A stretch of DNA of 64,000 nucleotides from an uncultured Planctomycetales bacterium. Its GTDB lineage: Bacteria; Planctomycetota; Planctomycetia; Pirellulales; Thermoguttaceae. The stretch lies in contig CALARR010000032.1 in assembly GCA_937889015.1 (NCBI GenBank), positions 21,068-85,067 on the forward strand, in the 5' to 3' direction. Under the pieces are notes generated by a model that did no database searches, was not told where the DNA came from, and was given only the letters and a program-made list of their open reading frames with translations. A program made the translations under genes and the position numbers. This document shows positions 52,653 through 61,541 of the stretch, in pieces; the stretch's first letter is position 1; every line of letters begins with the position of its first letter.

Positions 52653-52722
52653 CTTCGCGGCGTTGAGCCCCGGGAAACGGGGCTTCCGACGGTCGCCCGC
52701 AGTTCATGGGCTGTGCAGGACC
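52653..52722 (+). repeat. Partial family 1 repeat
   Basis: CCCGGGAAACGGGGCTTCCG ACGGTCG and GTTCATGGGCTGTGCAGGACC match parts of the family 1 consensus in the same sense. The following gene (HExxH protein) is on the same strand, about 340 bases away. The gap 52616-53057 also contains a hairpin at 52931-52957 and no gene. Confidence 0.4.
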
Positions 52723-53057
52723 CTATCGATCCCCAGCGACAAGACGCACCGGGCGCCAGTCCGAGTGGGAACCGCCCAGCAGCCCAAGACCCACCCCACC
52801 TCCAGCGGCATCCCGGGGTGGCACATCCCCCCAGAATAGCTCAGCAGGGCCACCGGTTCAACTGGAAAGCGCGCGCTGTTATCCTGGCGCAACAGACCGA
52901 TGGCGTCTCAGACGCACGTCTTGAACTATGCCCCTCGCGCGCGAAGCGCGAAGGGGCCGTGACGGGTCTGCTCAGAAGCTGGCTCCGCTTTTCCCGTCTT
53001 TCCCCTACCCCATTTCTCCTCATGACACGAGAACACTGCCCCAGGAACCGCCGACCC

Positions 53058-54020
53058 ATGCTGCGCACCGCACACGTTTGGACCCTGCCCCTCCTGCTCG
53101 TGGCGCTGGCGGCCGAGGACTCCCACGCCGCGGCTGCGGCGCGCGAACGTCCCCAGATCGAGTATCGCCTCGGCCGCATCCGCATCTTCTACGCCACCGA
53201 CGGCCTGCATGCCGTCGATCCGACCGACGTCGACCATAGCGGCCGGCCGGACCAGGTCGAAGACATCGCCAAGCAGACCTGGGCCGCCTATGCCCTGTTC
53301 GTCGAAACGCTGGGCTTCCCCGACCCGTTTACCTCCGAGCGCTTCAGCAGCGCCGCTTTCCTCGACGTGCATCTGCTCGACAAGAGCGTGCTCAAGTCCA
53401 ATGGCGTGGCCTACGACGAGTTGCAGCGTTTTCGCCGGCCGAGCGACCCAGAGGGCACGCAGGTCCTCTGCTTCAACGTGGCCACCTCGATCAAGGCCCC
53501 CGCCAACCTGACCCCGGCCCACGAGTTCTTCCACATCATCCAGTACGGGGCCACCTACTTCAAAAACGCCTGGTACAGCGAAGGCACGGCGCGCTGGTCG
53601 GAGCGCGCCCTGGGCGCGGGCGCGTTGGGCCAGGTGCGCTACACGGGCCCCTGGCCGCCAAGCGAAACGCATTTGAGCCAGGTCTTCCAAAGCTCGTATG
53701 CCGCGGCCCTCGACTTCTGGAATCCCCTGGCCGCGATCGACGATCCCCAGGGCGACCTGCCTGCCGACCGCATCCGCCCCGAACTGAAACGTTTGACCTA
53801 CTCCACCGGAGCGCCGGTCCTGCAAGACGGCCGCTTGCAGGGCTGGGCCTTCATCCGCGACCTGCTCGTGGAACTGGGAAAGGTCGACGACGTGGCCTAT
53901 CGCGAGCTCGGCTACACGCGCTGGTCCGAGGCCAATCAGAACGCCAAGGAAAACAACCCCTACATCTACCAGGCCGTCCTCCGCACAGCGCGCCACCGCG
54001 CCCACCAGTTCGCCCAGTGA
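53058..54020 (+). CDS. Secreted HExxH metalloprotease-like protein
   Basis: 320 residues with signal peptide (LRTAHVWTLPLLLVALAAEDSHA). The zinc-peptidase motif is LTPAHEFFHIIQYG (HEFFH), followed by WYSEGTARWSERAL with a Glu that could be the third ligand, as in gluzincins. FDGLHAVDPTDVDHSGRPDQVEDIA-type text before it resembles the calcium-binding front of secreted bacterial peptidases. An active extracellular metalloprotease is likely. ATG 53022 is an alternative start; ATG 53058 is preferred because the signal peptide begins there. It stands alone. Confidence 0.72.
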   Translation: MLRTAHVWTLPLLLVALAAEDSHAAAAARERPQIEYRLGRIRIFYATDGLHAVDPTDVDHSGRPDQVEDIAKQTWAAYALFVETLGFPDPFTSERFSSAAFLDVHLLDKSVLKSNGVAYDELQRFRRPSDPEGTQVLCFNVATSIKAPANLTPAHEFFHIIQYGATYFKNAWYSEGTARWSERALGAGALGQVRYTGPWPPSETHLSQVFQSSYAAALDFWNPLAAIDDPQGDLPADRIRPELKRLTYSTGAPVLQDGRLQGWAFIRDLLVELGKVDDVAYRELGYTRWSEANQNAKENNPYIYQAVLRTARHRAHQFAQ

Positions 54021-54060
54021 AGTTGGCTGTGGCGATTCCGCAAAGGCCCTTTGTGTAAGG

Positions 54061-54142
54061 ACCTATCCCACAACCGCCCCAGCCAGGCCGGGCGGCCCAG
54101 CAGGACTGAGCTGCCGACAGGTTTGGGGACCGGCTCTAAGAA
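54061..54142 (+). repeat. Interspersed repeat family 2, copy at 54.1 kb
   Basis: GGCGGCCCAGCAGGACTGAG CTGCCGACAGGTTTGGGGACC and CGGCTCTAAG match the family consensus closely. It lies 40 bases after the stop of the HExxH gene, so it is not before a gene start in this case. Confidence 0.6.
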
Positions 54143-54197
54143 GGTGAGATGGGAAAGGGGCAAAACGGGAACGAAGGCAGGAGGACACGCGTTTCTC

Positions 54198-54330
54198 CGG
54201 TTCGATTGGATCCTGCATGGCGCATGAACCGAGGGCCGGGCACCGACCGCCGGTTGGTCACGGGAGCCTGGTCTTCCCGGCCTTCCGTTGGTCGGCCGGG
54301 GCCATCGACAATGCAGAGATCAACAACTCC
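54198..54330 (-). repeat. Interspersed repeat family 1, full-length copy
   Basis: About 130 bp, very similar to 58811-58942 across its whole length, for example GAACCGAGG(G/A)CCGGGCACCGACCG, TTCCCGGCCTTCCGTTGGTC and AGATCAA(C/T)AA. No minus-strand gene follows, unlike most other copies. The wider gap 54022-55018 holds this, a family 2 copy and a CTTGGCG-rich tract (54334-54372); no gene seen. Confidence 0.65.
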
Positions 54331-55018
54331 TCTTGCTTGCGTCTTGGCGGCTTCGCGCCTTGGCGACGAACCCATTCAGAAATGGGGTGGCTTCAAGGTG
54401 GACCTCCCGGAGCCTCTGAAGGCCCCTCGGCCAAGACAGTCCTGACTGGCCCGAGGATCTCCGGCCGCAGTCGAGCAGGAACAACCACAACGTCATCAAG
54501 ACGCAGCGGGGGGAGCGGCCGAGTGCAAGCCCCCTCTTCCCCCTGAACGGATGCAACAACCCCGCCACCAGAGCTGCGCGACTTGCGATCGCGGTCCAGC
54601 ACGCATCTCGCTGCCGCCAAACCGCTTGCGACACGCCGCTCGCCCGGACCCCTAGCAACGCCCGATGTTGTGCGTTGCGTTGTTGCTATGCAACGCGCCC
54701 CACATCGCATCGCACGCGTGCCCCTCTCCTCGCGCCATGCGATATTCCGTCATCGCGTCTCCGCGTGAAACCCCCTCTCAGGCCCCAACGACCAACGGCC
54801 GCCGACCAATGGTCGCGCGTGATCGTTGTGGTACAGCAGCCCCAAACTGGCCGGCACCCCCGCGCCCCCGCCAGGTGGCTCTTTCTTGCGTAGAAAACCG
54901 CTCGCTGCGTGCGGTAGAATGATCCCAGCTCAGATCCAACACCAGGCGACCGTAACCCTCTGTCCCTTTGACCCTCTGTGCCTTGTGCCTTCCCCCCCTT
55001 CACTCGGGAGACTTCGCC

Positions 55019-56122
55019 ATGCCCAGAGCAATCCTGATCGCCACTGCCGCCCTGTTGGCCTGCGTTGCTACGCCCGGCAACGGCCAGACGAATCCGCCCT
55101 GCGTGAAGACATCCCAAGGCGAGCGACCCCAGCCGGTCGTTGCTGTGGATAATGTCTGCGCCTGGCCCAACCTGACCGTGTTGCGCGACGGAACCATCAT
55201 CGCCACGATCTTCAATCAGCCCAGCCACGGCCGCATGCCGGGCGATGTCGAATGCTGGGCCAGCCAGGACGGCGGCGCCACCTGGACCAAGCGCGGCACA
55301 CCCGCCCCGCGCGAAAGCGAAGGCTCCAACCGCATGAACGTAGCCGCGGGCCTGGCCAACAACGGCGACCTGCTGGTGATCGCCTCCGGCTGGTCCGGCC
55401 CGCTTTCCGGCCCCACGCTCGGCCACATCCTGCCCCCGTGGGTAAGCCGTTCCACCGACGGCGGCAAGACCTGGTCCATTGACCGCGAGGCATTCCGCGC
55501 GACCCCATGGCCCGATGCCGCGCGCCGCAAGACCTCGTCCGACGGCATCTGTGTCCCCTTTGGCGACATCCTCGCTGGCGGCGACGGCGCCCTCCGCGTG
55601 GCCCTCTACAGCGGCGGAACCGGGGGGACCTTTGTCTACCGCAGCCCCGACGACGGTAAGACATGGGGTGAGCCCGCCGTGATCGACAAGGGGGCCATCA
55701 TCCACGAACCCGCCCTGTTCCATCTAGGCGCAGGCAAGTGGTTGGTCGCCGCGCGCTATCGCGGCCTGGACCTCTACTCGTCCGACGACGATGCACGCAC
55801 CTGGACGCGCCGGCAGAAGCTCACCGACGCTCAACAGCATCCAGGACACCTGGCCCGACTGGCCGACGGCCGCTTGTTGCTGTCGTACGGCAACCGCGTG
55901 ACTCCCAAGGGAGTCGACGTCCGCTTCAGCCGCGATCAGGGCCAGACCTGGAGCGACCCCTCCCGCGTCGTCGACTTCGAGGAGGACGGCGGCTACCCCA
56001 GCAGCGTCCAGCTTCCCGACGGCCGCGTGCTCACCGCCTACTACGCGCGCCGCATCGCGCACCACGACCGCTATCACATGGGCGTGGTCGTGTGGGATCC
56101 CAGCCAGGCCCAAGGGCCGTAG
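55019..56122 (+). CDS. Secreted sialidase-like protein with five Asp-box (BNR) repeats
   Basis: 367 residues with signal peptide (about 1-22). Asp-boxes SQDGGATWTK, STDGGKTWSI, SPDDGKTWGE, SSDDDARTWT and SRDQGQTWSD mark a six-bladed beta-propeller of sialidase type. An N-terminal FRIP-like Arg motif is not clear, and the catalytic Tyr/Glu pair cannot be fixed by eye, so it may cleave sialic acid or another sugar, or act as a lectin. ATG 55019 has GGGAG nine bases before it. Stands alone before the SagB-type gene. Confidence 0.8.
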   Translation: MPRAILIATAALLACVATPGNGQTNPPCVKTSQGERPQPVVAVDNVCAWPNLTVLRDGTIIATIFNQPSHGRMPGDVECWASQDGGATWTKRGTPAPRESEGSNRMNVAAGLANNGDLLVIASGWSGPLSGPTLGHILPPWVSRSTDGGKTWSIDREAFRATPWPDAARRKTSSDGICVPFGDILAGGDGALRVALYSGGTGGTFVYRSPDDGKTWGEPAVIDKGAIIHEPALFHLGAGKWLVAARYRGLDLYSSDDDARTWTRRQKLTDAQQHPGHLARLADGRLLLSYGNRVTPKGVDVRFSRDQGQTWSDPSRVVDFEEDGGYPSSVQLPDGRVLTAYYARRIAHHDRYHMGVVVWDPSQAQGP

Positions 56123-56174
56123 CGTGAAGCAGGCAGACGATAGACTCCACATCGCGAGGGCCGCCACCCCCTCA

Positions 56175-56275
56175 GTGCCTCTGTGCCTCAGTCCCTCTGT
56201 GCCTCTATCCCTCAGTGCCTCTATCCCTCAGTGCCTCTGCCCCTCAGTGCCTCTGTGCCTCCAGGCCGGCACCGG
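56175..56275. repeat. 8-nt unit tract (GTGCCTCT/GTCCCTCT)
   Basis: AGTGCCTCTGTGCCTCAGTC and following units, the same class as at 36046 and 61441. It lies in the 254-base gap before the SagB-type gene and holds no gene. Confidence 0.55.
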
Positions 56276-56376
56276 CAACGTGGTCGCATCCCCTCGCCCG
56301 TGGATCGCCTTTCGATTTCTTTCTTCGCGGTTCGCAAAAGGAACCCCTCCGCATCCATTCGCCCGGAGTCGCCGAC

Positions 56377-57132
56377 ATGCCCCAGAGCCCCATGGACCTC
56401 TACCGCGAGTATCTCAAGGACACCATCCGGCAGAAAATCGACTTCTCGCAGACCGACCAACACCAGGGCGTCGCACCGCCGCCCGTGGAAAAACCGTATC
56501 CGCCCGACGCCAAACAGCTCGACCTGCCACCGGTCGGCCATTGGCAGGGCATCGAGCGCGTCGACTTGGCGACAGCCATCGGCAACCGCCAGAGCCGCCG
56601 CAACTTCCGGCCCGAACCGCTCACGCGCGATGAACTATCCTGGCTGCTGTGGGCCACGCAGGGCGTGCGCGAGCGGGATGATGCTGGCACCGTGCTGCGT
56701 ACCGTTCCCTCCGCCGGGAACCGGCATGCCCTCGAGACCTACCTGGCGGTGCAGCGCGTCACCGGCCTGGAGCCTGGCCTCTACCGTTACCTGCCGCTGG
56801 AACATCAACTGTTGCACCTGTTCCATGTGGATCAGATGCCGCGCAAGCTGACCGAGGCCACGTTGGGGCAAGCCTTCGTCGGCCGGGCGGCAACGGTCTT
56901 CATCTGGACGGCGATTCCTTACCGCATGGAATGGCGGTACGACCTGGCTGCCCACAAGGTCATCGCCCTGGACGCCGGCCACGTCTGCCAGAACTTGTAT
57001 CTGGCCTGCGAGGCGATTGGAGCCGGGACCTGCGCGGTGGCCGCGTACCATCAGCAGTTGATGGACCAGTTGCTGCAGGCGGACGGCGCGGACGAGTTCG
57101 TCGTCTATCTGGCCCCGGTGGGAAAGGTGTAG
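56377..57132 (+). CDS. SagB/ThcOx-family nitroreductase-like dehydrogenase
   Basis: 251 residues. The SagB-type nitroreductase signature is ATAIGNRQSRRNFRPEPLTRDE (FMN-binding Arg-Arg-x-Arg) at about 64-85, then LSWLLWATQG, PSAGNRHALETYLAVQ, LYRYLPLEHQL and LDAGHVCQNLYLACEAIGAGTC. The family binds FMN; SagB oxidises azoline rings of peptides to azoles, but lone members have unknown roles. No azoline-forming partner is adjacent, so a general redox role is as likely. ATG 56377 has CCCGGAG ten bases upstream. Confidence 0.83.
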   Translation: MPQSPMDLYREYLKDTIRQKIDFSQTDQHQGVAPPPVEKPYPPDAKQLDLPPVGHWQGIERVDLATAIGNRQSRRNFRPEPLTRDELSWLLWATQGVRERDDAGTVLRTVPSAGNRHALETYLAVQRVTGLEPGLYRYLPLEHQLLHLFHVDQMPRKLTEATLGQAFVGRAATVFIWTAIPYRMEWRYDLAAHKVIALDAGHVCQNLYLACEAIGAGTCAVAAYHQQLMDQLLQADGADEFVVYLAPVGKV

Positions 57133-57330
57133 CCGGTCGCGCCCCTGCGCCCGCGCGGCTCGGCCATTCCTTCGGCCCTCGCATCGATGCCCACATTTCT
57201 CACCCGCGTTTTGTCCGCCCCCCCAGTTCCCGACACGTGCCTGGCGATGTTTCACGCCCAAGGCGTTGCAGGTCTTAGCCCAGGTCCGGCGTCGCAGTCC
57301 GGCATCGCCGGCCGCCTCACGCCCGTCGCG

Positions 57331-58782
57331 CTACGGCTGGGCCAATTCCCTCAGCATCTCCAGCAAGTGCCGCGTCAGGATCTCGGAAGCGTCTTCCTGG
57401 ACGTGGCTCGATCCCAGCCAGGTCTCGTAGCCGCCCAGCTTGTGTTGCCTTGGCGTCGGCAGGTAGCCATAGGCGCCATTGGCCAGTTCGATCAGGAAGG
57501 TGCGTGCAAAGGGGCTCTTCTTCTTGATCTCCAGCCCGATCTCCACGAACGCCTCGAAAGGCATGGTCACCATCGCCTGATCGCCAATCCGCAAGGCCTG
57601 CACCAGGACCGCAACCTTCTCCGGCCGCTCGGCGGCCCCCATGATCCGCTGCGCGTAGTTCAGCCCGTGGCTGGGCAACTTCTCCGCTTCCTCTTTCGGC
57701 ATCGCGAGCACTTGGCGCGCGTGCTCCAGTTGTTCCGCCGTCGGCTTGCGATAAACCAATTCCACTTCCCGCTGCAGCATGCCGATCGGCACGTCCGCAT
57801 GGCGTTCGGCATCGCGCACCGCGCGCCACGAGGCGTCGGCCACCTTCCCGGCCACCAATTGGATCTGCTCGAAAGGCGCGCGCGGCGCGCGTGTGCCGGC
57901 GAAATCGATGTTGTTGATGTCCCCGCACGGCCCGTTGGAAAGCATAGCGACGAAGTTCTCCGGCGACTTGCCCCCCACGCGCGACCGCATCAGTTGGGCA
58001 TACGCGCCAAAGTAGTCTGCCGAGATCTTCCCCGCCGGCGCGCCCCCCACGTAGTGCAACGCGTAGTTGGCCAGCACGGCCAACGGCTGCCGCTTGCGCG
58101 TGCGGATGTCCAGCACCGAAACCTCGGGATCGGTCGGCCCGGCCGGCTTCACCAGCAGATCTCGCGGCGGATTGGTCTTCACCTGGTCGGTCCCGCCAAA
58201 CGGATTGGCCGGCTTTACGCCCTCTTTCAGGAACCAACGGCGGTTGAACACCTCCTCGGGCACGGCGTCCGATCCCCACGCCACCGTGGCCGGCTGCAAC
58301 GCCGCCGCCGCGTCGGTGATGGCCCGCAGGATCCCCGCCGCGGCCTTCTCGCGACAGGCCACGGCCGCCTCCGATCCGCCGCTGCCGGAAATCGACGGCG
58401 CGCTGTGCGTGTGCGTCGCGGCAATCAACATCTGTTCCGTCTTCCAGCCCGTGGCCTCCGCGGCGCGCGCCTTGATCTCGTCCAGCGTCTCGCGACTGAC
58501 CCCCAGGTTGTCCACAATCACGATCACTACGCGCCCCTCGCCGTTCCGCATGGCCAGGGCCCGGGCATGCAGAGGATCGTGCACACTGTCGGTCGGGCGC
58601 GGCGTGAACGAGCCGCGCAGCGACAGGGGAAACTTCTCCGGCGTAATGTCCACCGCGGCGGCCCCCGCCTGGAAGCCCTGCGCCTCGGCCGCGCCGGCCG
58701 CATCGCCCAGCAAAAGCCCTGCGACGATCGCCGCGCCCCACGTCGCCACGCGCCACACGCGGCCGTGTCTGCAGCCCGGCAA
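57331..58782 (-). CDS. Secreted neutral/alkaline ceramidase-like protein
   Basis: 483 residues when begun at TTG 58782 (GGAG upstream), which gives a signal peptide (PGCRHGRVWRVATWGAAIVAG). GAAAVDITPE, HDPLHARALAM, IVIVDNLGV and IAATHTHSAPS with its His pair, then SNGPCGDINN, are the conserved metal- and catalytic-site text of neutral ceramidases; many planctomycete members have unknown substrates. The frame stays open upstream through a family 1 repeat to ATG 58950, which would add a non-conserved leader, so I prefer the later start. No other gene is seen in 57133-57330. Confidence 0.78.
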   Translation of the reverse strand: MPGCRHGRVWRVATWGAAIVAGLLLGDAAGAAEAQGFQAGAAAVDITPEKFPLSLRGSFTPRPTDSVHDPLHARALAMRNGEGRVVIVIVDNLGVSRETLDEIKARAAEATGWKTEQMLIAATHTHSAPSISGSGGSEAAVACREKAAAGILRAITDAAAALQPATVAWGSDAVPEEVFNRRWFLKEGVKPANPFGGTDQVKTNPPRDLLVKPAGPTDPEVSVLDIRTRKRQPLAVLANYALHYVGGAPAGKISADYFGAYAQLMRSRVGGKSPENFVAMLSNGPCGDINNIDFAGTRAPRAPFEQIQLVAGKVADASWRAVRDAERHADVPIGMLQREVELVYRKPTAEQLEHARQVLAMPKEEAEKLPSHGLNYAQRIMGAAERPEKVAVLVQALRIGDQAMVTMPFEAFVEIGLEIKKKSPFARTFLIELANGAYGYLPTPRQHKLGGYETWLGSSHVQEDASEILTRHLLEMLRELAQP

Positions 58783-58810
58783 ACGATGGTGCGCTCCGAA
58801 TCGAGTCCGG

Positions 58811-58942
58811 TTCTTATTGGGCCCTGCATAGCGAATGAACCGAGGACCGGGCACCGACCGGAGGTTGGTCGCGGGAGCCCGGTTTTCCCGGCCTTCCGTT
58901 GGTCGGCTGGGGCCATGAACAATGCACAGATCAATAATCCTG
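58811..58942 (-). repeat. Family 1 repeat directly upstream of the ceramidase gene
   Basis: Nearly identical over its length to 54198-54330 on the same strand (GAATGAACCGAGGACCGGGC, TTTCCCGGCCTTCCGTTGGT). It ends 28 bases before the likely ceramidase start, in gene orientation, and keeps that frame open. Confidence 0.68.
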
Positions 58943-59154
58943 GTCGTCATGGGTTCGGTCCCCGGCAGGGTTGTTGGAGGAATAGTCCGCGCGGTTCCCA
59001 TCGATCCTACGGCGTGATCGCCTGCCATGAAGCACTAGTCTACCTGATCGCCGCGCTCGGGGCGAGCAAAGCCCGATCGCGATCCCCCCTGCCCGAAGAA
59101 CGACCTCCCTGAATCTCCGCACGCTTGATGCGTTCTGCATCGCCCCTGCTGGCC

Positions 59155-59195
59155 ATCGGCTCATGGGCCATGCAGGGCCCCATAACTGCCCCAGC
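59155..59195 (+). repeat. Partial family 1 repeat (3' end)
   Basis: GCTCATGGGCCATGCAGGGC CCCATAA matches the family 1 end (GGTTCATTCGCYAKGCAGGGC). It lies about 110 bases before the DUF4838 gene and in its orientation. The 58951-59302 gap holds no other feature except 8-nt units at 59246-59287. Confidence 0.4.
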
Positions 59196-59302
59196 AGGCC
59201 GCGCGAACAAATGGCCACCCTGATACAATGAACGGCGGTCCAAAGCCCCTTTGTCCCTCTGCCCCTTTGCCCCTCTGCCTCTGTGCCTAAAAGGAACCAG
59301 TC

Positions 59303-61435
59303 ATGCCCCACACGTCCATCCCACGGTGGCTTCCCGCAGCGGCCCTCTTGGCGTGGGCGTCTGTTGCAAGCCACGCGCAGCCGTTGGACTTGGTTCGCGA
59401 CGGCGCACCGCAGGCGACGATCGTCATGGACCAGGCGCCGACGCGCGCGGCCCAGTTCGCGGCCGCCGAACTGAACTGGCACATCGAGCAGATCACCGGA
59501 ACCAGGCTGCCCGTCGTGTGCGGCCCCCAGGCCGTCTCTGGAACCCGGGTACTCGTCGGCCACAGCCCTGCCACCCAGAAGCTCGGCTTGCAGAACGACG
59601 ATTTCGCCGCCCAAGAGTACTTGATCCGCTTCCTGCCCGACACGCTCGTTCTTGTTGGCCGCGACAAGCAGGATGACCGGCAGCCGCTCGACTACGCCGA
59701 TCCCGCCACCTTTCCCGGAAAGCTGGACGACCAGGCCACCTCCTACGCCGTGTACGACTTCCTGGAGCGCTTCTGCGGCGTGCGCTGGTATCTGCCGACC
59801 GACGTGGGAATGGTCTGCCCCCAGGCAAATAGCCTACCCCAAAACCATCCCAGCCACGTCAAGCGGCCCAGCGTAACCGAACCGCCGACAGGGTCTGGGA
59901 CCGGTTCTAAGGACGGATCCCAAAACCATCCCAGCCACGTCGGGCGGCCCAGCGGGACCGGTTCAAAGACGCTTTCCATACAAGGAACTGAGGTGCGTCG
60001 CAGCCCGGCCATGAAGTACCGCGAGATGTATCGTGCCGCGGACATGCCCGCCAGCCTCAGCGACGTCCCCGGCCCGCGACTGCCCGAGCGTGACGGCCGG
60101 CTTTTCATGCATCGCCAGCGCCTGCTCGGCATCCAGGCCTACGCCTGCAATCACTCCTTCTACGGCTACTACGACCAGCACCTGAAGACATCGCCCGAGT
60201 GGTTCGCCAAAGGCTATGACCAGGACCTGCGCGCGACTGCGAAGGCCCTCACCGGCAGTGGCCGGAAGTACCGGGCCTACTACCCCAACCTGTGCTACAC
60301 CAACCCGGACCTCATTCAGCACGTGATCCAACGCGCCCGCGCGTATTTCGATACCGGCAAGTTGCAGCCCAGCGAAGTCGGGGCCGGAGATTTCTTCTCC
60401 CTGGTGCCCATGGACTCCAGCGGCCAAGACAAGTTCTGCCGCTGCCCCGCATGCCAGGCCCTCTTGCACCAGGAGCCCCCGTGCAAGCAATGGCGCGACC
60501 ATGCATTCTTTTGGGACGACAAGGCCAGCGACTACATCTTCGGCTTTGTGAACAAGGTTGCGCGCGGAGTCGCCCAAACCCATCCCGGCAAGTATCTGAC
60601 CGTGGTTGCCTATCACCAGAACTACTATCCGCCCACCAAAGAACCCTTGGAGTCCAATGTCGCCGTCACCTTCTGCATCCACGCCGCGCTGCGCCCGGTG
60701 CCGGCCATGGATCGCGCCGTCCGGGGACTCCTGGACAAATGGGACGAAGAACCGCTCGGCCTCTCCACGGCAACTGGCCCCGGCCGACCAGCCCAAGGCC
60801 GGGCAGACCAGGCCTCCGCGGCACCCCCTCGGCCGACCCAGCAGCGGCCCAAGTACCTCTGGCTCTACTTCCACCGCCCCGGCCCGGCGAATCCCTTCTT
60901 TCCCGGCTTCATGGCCCATCACCTGGTCCGGCAGATGCAGGACTATCACCGCCGCGGCTTCCGGGGCATCTTTGTCGAGCCGGCCTATTTCCCGCGCGAC
61001 GCGAGACAGGAAGGCGGTGCCGGCCGAGCGCCCATCGTCACCCTGCTGGAACTGTACCTGGCCTTCAAACTCGCCGACGATCCGACCTTGGACGGCAACA
61101 AGCTGATCGACGAGTTCTTCCCGCTCTATTACGGGTCGGCCGCCGAACCAATGCGCAAGCTCTACGAGGCCATCGAGCACACGTATTGCGATCCCGCCAC
61201 CTACGCCAGCAGCCCTGCCACCTACTATGGCTACCAGACCCCGCAAATCGCCTGGAAGAAACTCGGCACCCGGGCACGCATGCTCGAGTTCGAGGCCCTG
61301 ATGAAAGAAGCTGCGCAAGCGGCCAGAACGCCCATGGAAAAGAAACGCGTCGCCCTGTTCGAACAGAGCATCTGGAACCGCATGCAGACCGCCAGCCGGC
61401 AAACCGCGCAAGGAACCTCCGCACAAATGGACTGA
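59303..61435 (+). CDS. Secreted DUF4838 protein with in-frame repeat insert
   Basis: 710 residues with signal peptide (about 1-26). The N-terminal part (PTRAAQFAAAELNWHIEQITG, FLERFCGVRWYLPTD) is the glucuronidase/hexosaminidase-type N-terminal domain; DUF4838 follows (FYGYYDQHLKTSPEWFAKG, CRCPACQALL, KYLWLYFHRPG). About 52 residues (roughly 178-230, two NHPSHV-RPS-type units) come from two copies of an interspersed repeat and break a conserved stretch (CPQANS..., then MKYREMYRAAD). The frame is intact. DUF4838 proteins are thought to act on glycans; enzyme activity is unproven. AAAAGGA precedes the ATG. Confidence 0.82.
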   Translation: MPHTSIPRWLPAAALLAWASVASHAQPLDLVRDGAPQATIVMDQAPTRAAQFAAAELNWHIEQITGTRLPVVCGPQAVSGTRVLVGHSPATQKLGLQNDDFAAQEYLIRFLPDTLVLVGRDKQDDRQPLDYADPATFPGKLDDQATSYAVYDFLERFCGVRWYLPTDVGMVCPQANSLPQNHPSHVKRPSVTEPPTGSGTGSKDGSQNHPSHVGRPSGTGSKTLSIQGTEVRRSPAMKYREMYRAADMPASLSDVPGPRLPERDGRLFMHRQRLLGIQAYACNHSFYGYYDQHLKTSPEWFAKGYDQDLRATAKALTGSGRKYRAYYPNLCYTNPDLIQHVIQRARAYFDTGKLQPSEVGAGDFFSLVPMDSSGQDKFCRCPACQALLHQEPPCKQWRDHAFFWDDKASDYIFGFVNKVARGVAQTHPGKYLTVVAYHQNYYPPTKEPLESNVAVTFCIHAALRPVPAMDRAVRGLLDKWDEEPLGLSTATGPGRPAQGRADQASAAPPRPTQQRPKYLWLYFHRPGPANPFFPGFMAHHLVRQMQDYHRRGFRGIFVEPAYFPRDARQEGGAGRAPIVTLLELYLAFKLADDPTLDGNKLIDEFFPLYYGSAAEPMRKLYEAIEHTYCDPATYASSPATYYGYQTPQIAWKKLGTRARMLEFEALMKEAAQAARTPMEKKRVALFEQSIWNRMQTASRQTAQGTSAQMD
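59838..59980 (+). repeat. Two tandem family 2 repeats inserted inside the DUF4838 coding frame
   Basis: First unit 59838-59918 (CCAAAACCATCCCAGCCACG, then CCGACAGGGTCTGGGACCGG); second, shorter unit 59919-59980 (CCAAAACCATCCCAGCCACG again, then GCGGGACCGGTTC). The whole insert keeps the frame and encodes NHPSHVKRPSVTEPP and NHPSHVGRPSGT. It lies between two conserved parts of the protein. Confidence 0.8.
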
Positions 61436-61440
61436 CCGAA

Positions 61441-61541
61441 GCAGCGTCCCTTTGTCCCTCTGCCCCAGTGCCTCCGTGCCTTTGCCCCTCTGCCCCTCTG
61501 CCCCTTTGTCCCTTTGTCCCTCTGCCCCTTCCCCCCTGCCC
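61441..61541. repeat. 8-nt unit tract between convergent genes
   Basis: TCCCTTTGTCCCTCTGCCCC, then repeated YCCCTYTG units to 61537. It fills almost the whole gap between the DUF4838 stop and the heparinase-like stop. No terminator stem is visible. Confidence 0.6.

Noticed and set aside
52931..52957. Hairpin CCCCTCGCGC/GCGCGAAGGGG as terminator
   Set aside because: No T-run follows and it lies upstream of a plus-strand gene, not behind one; probably another repeat.
54136..54375. Small open frame of 79 codons on the minus strand
   Set aside because: It lies wholly in family 1 and family 2 repeat copies, without ribosome site or conserved protein text of its own.
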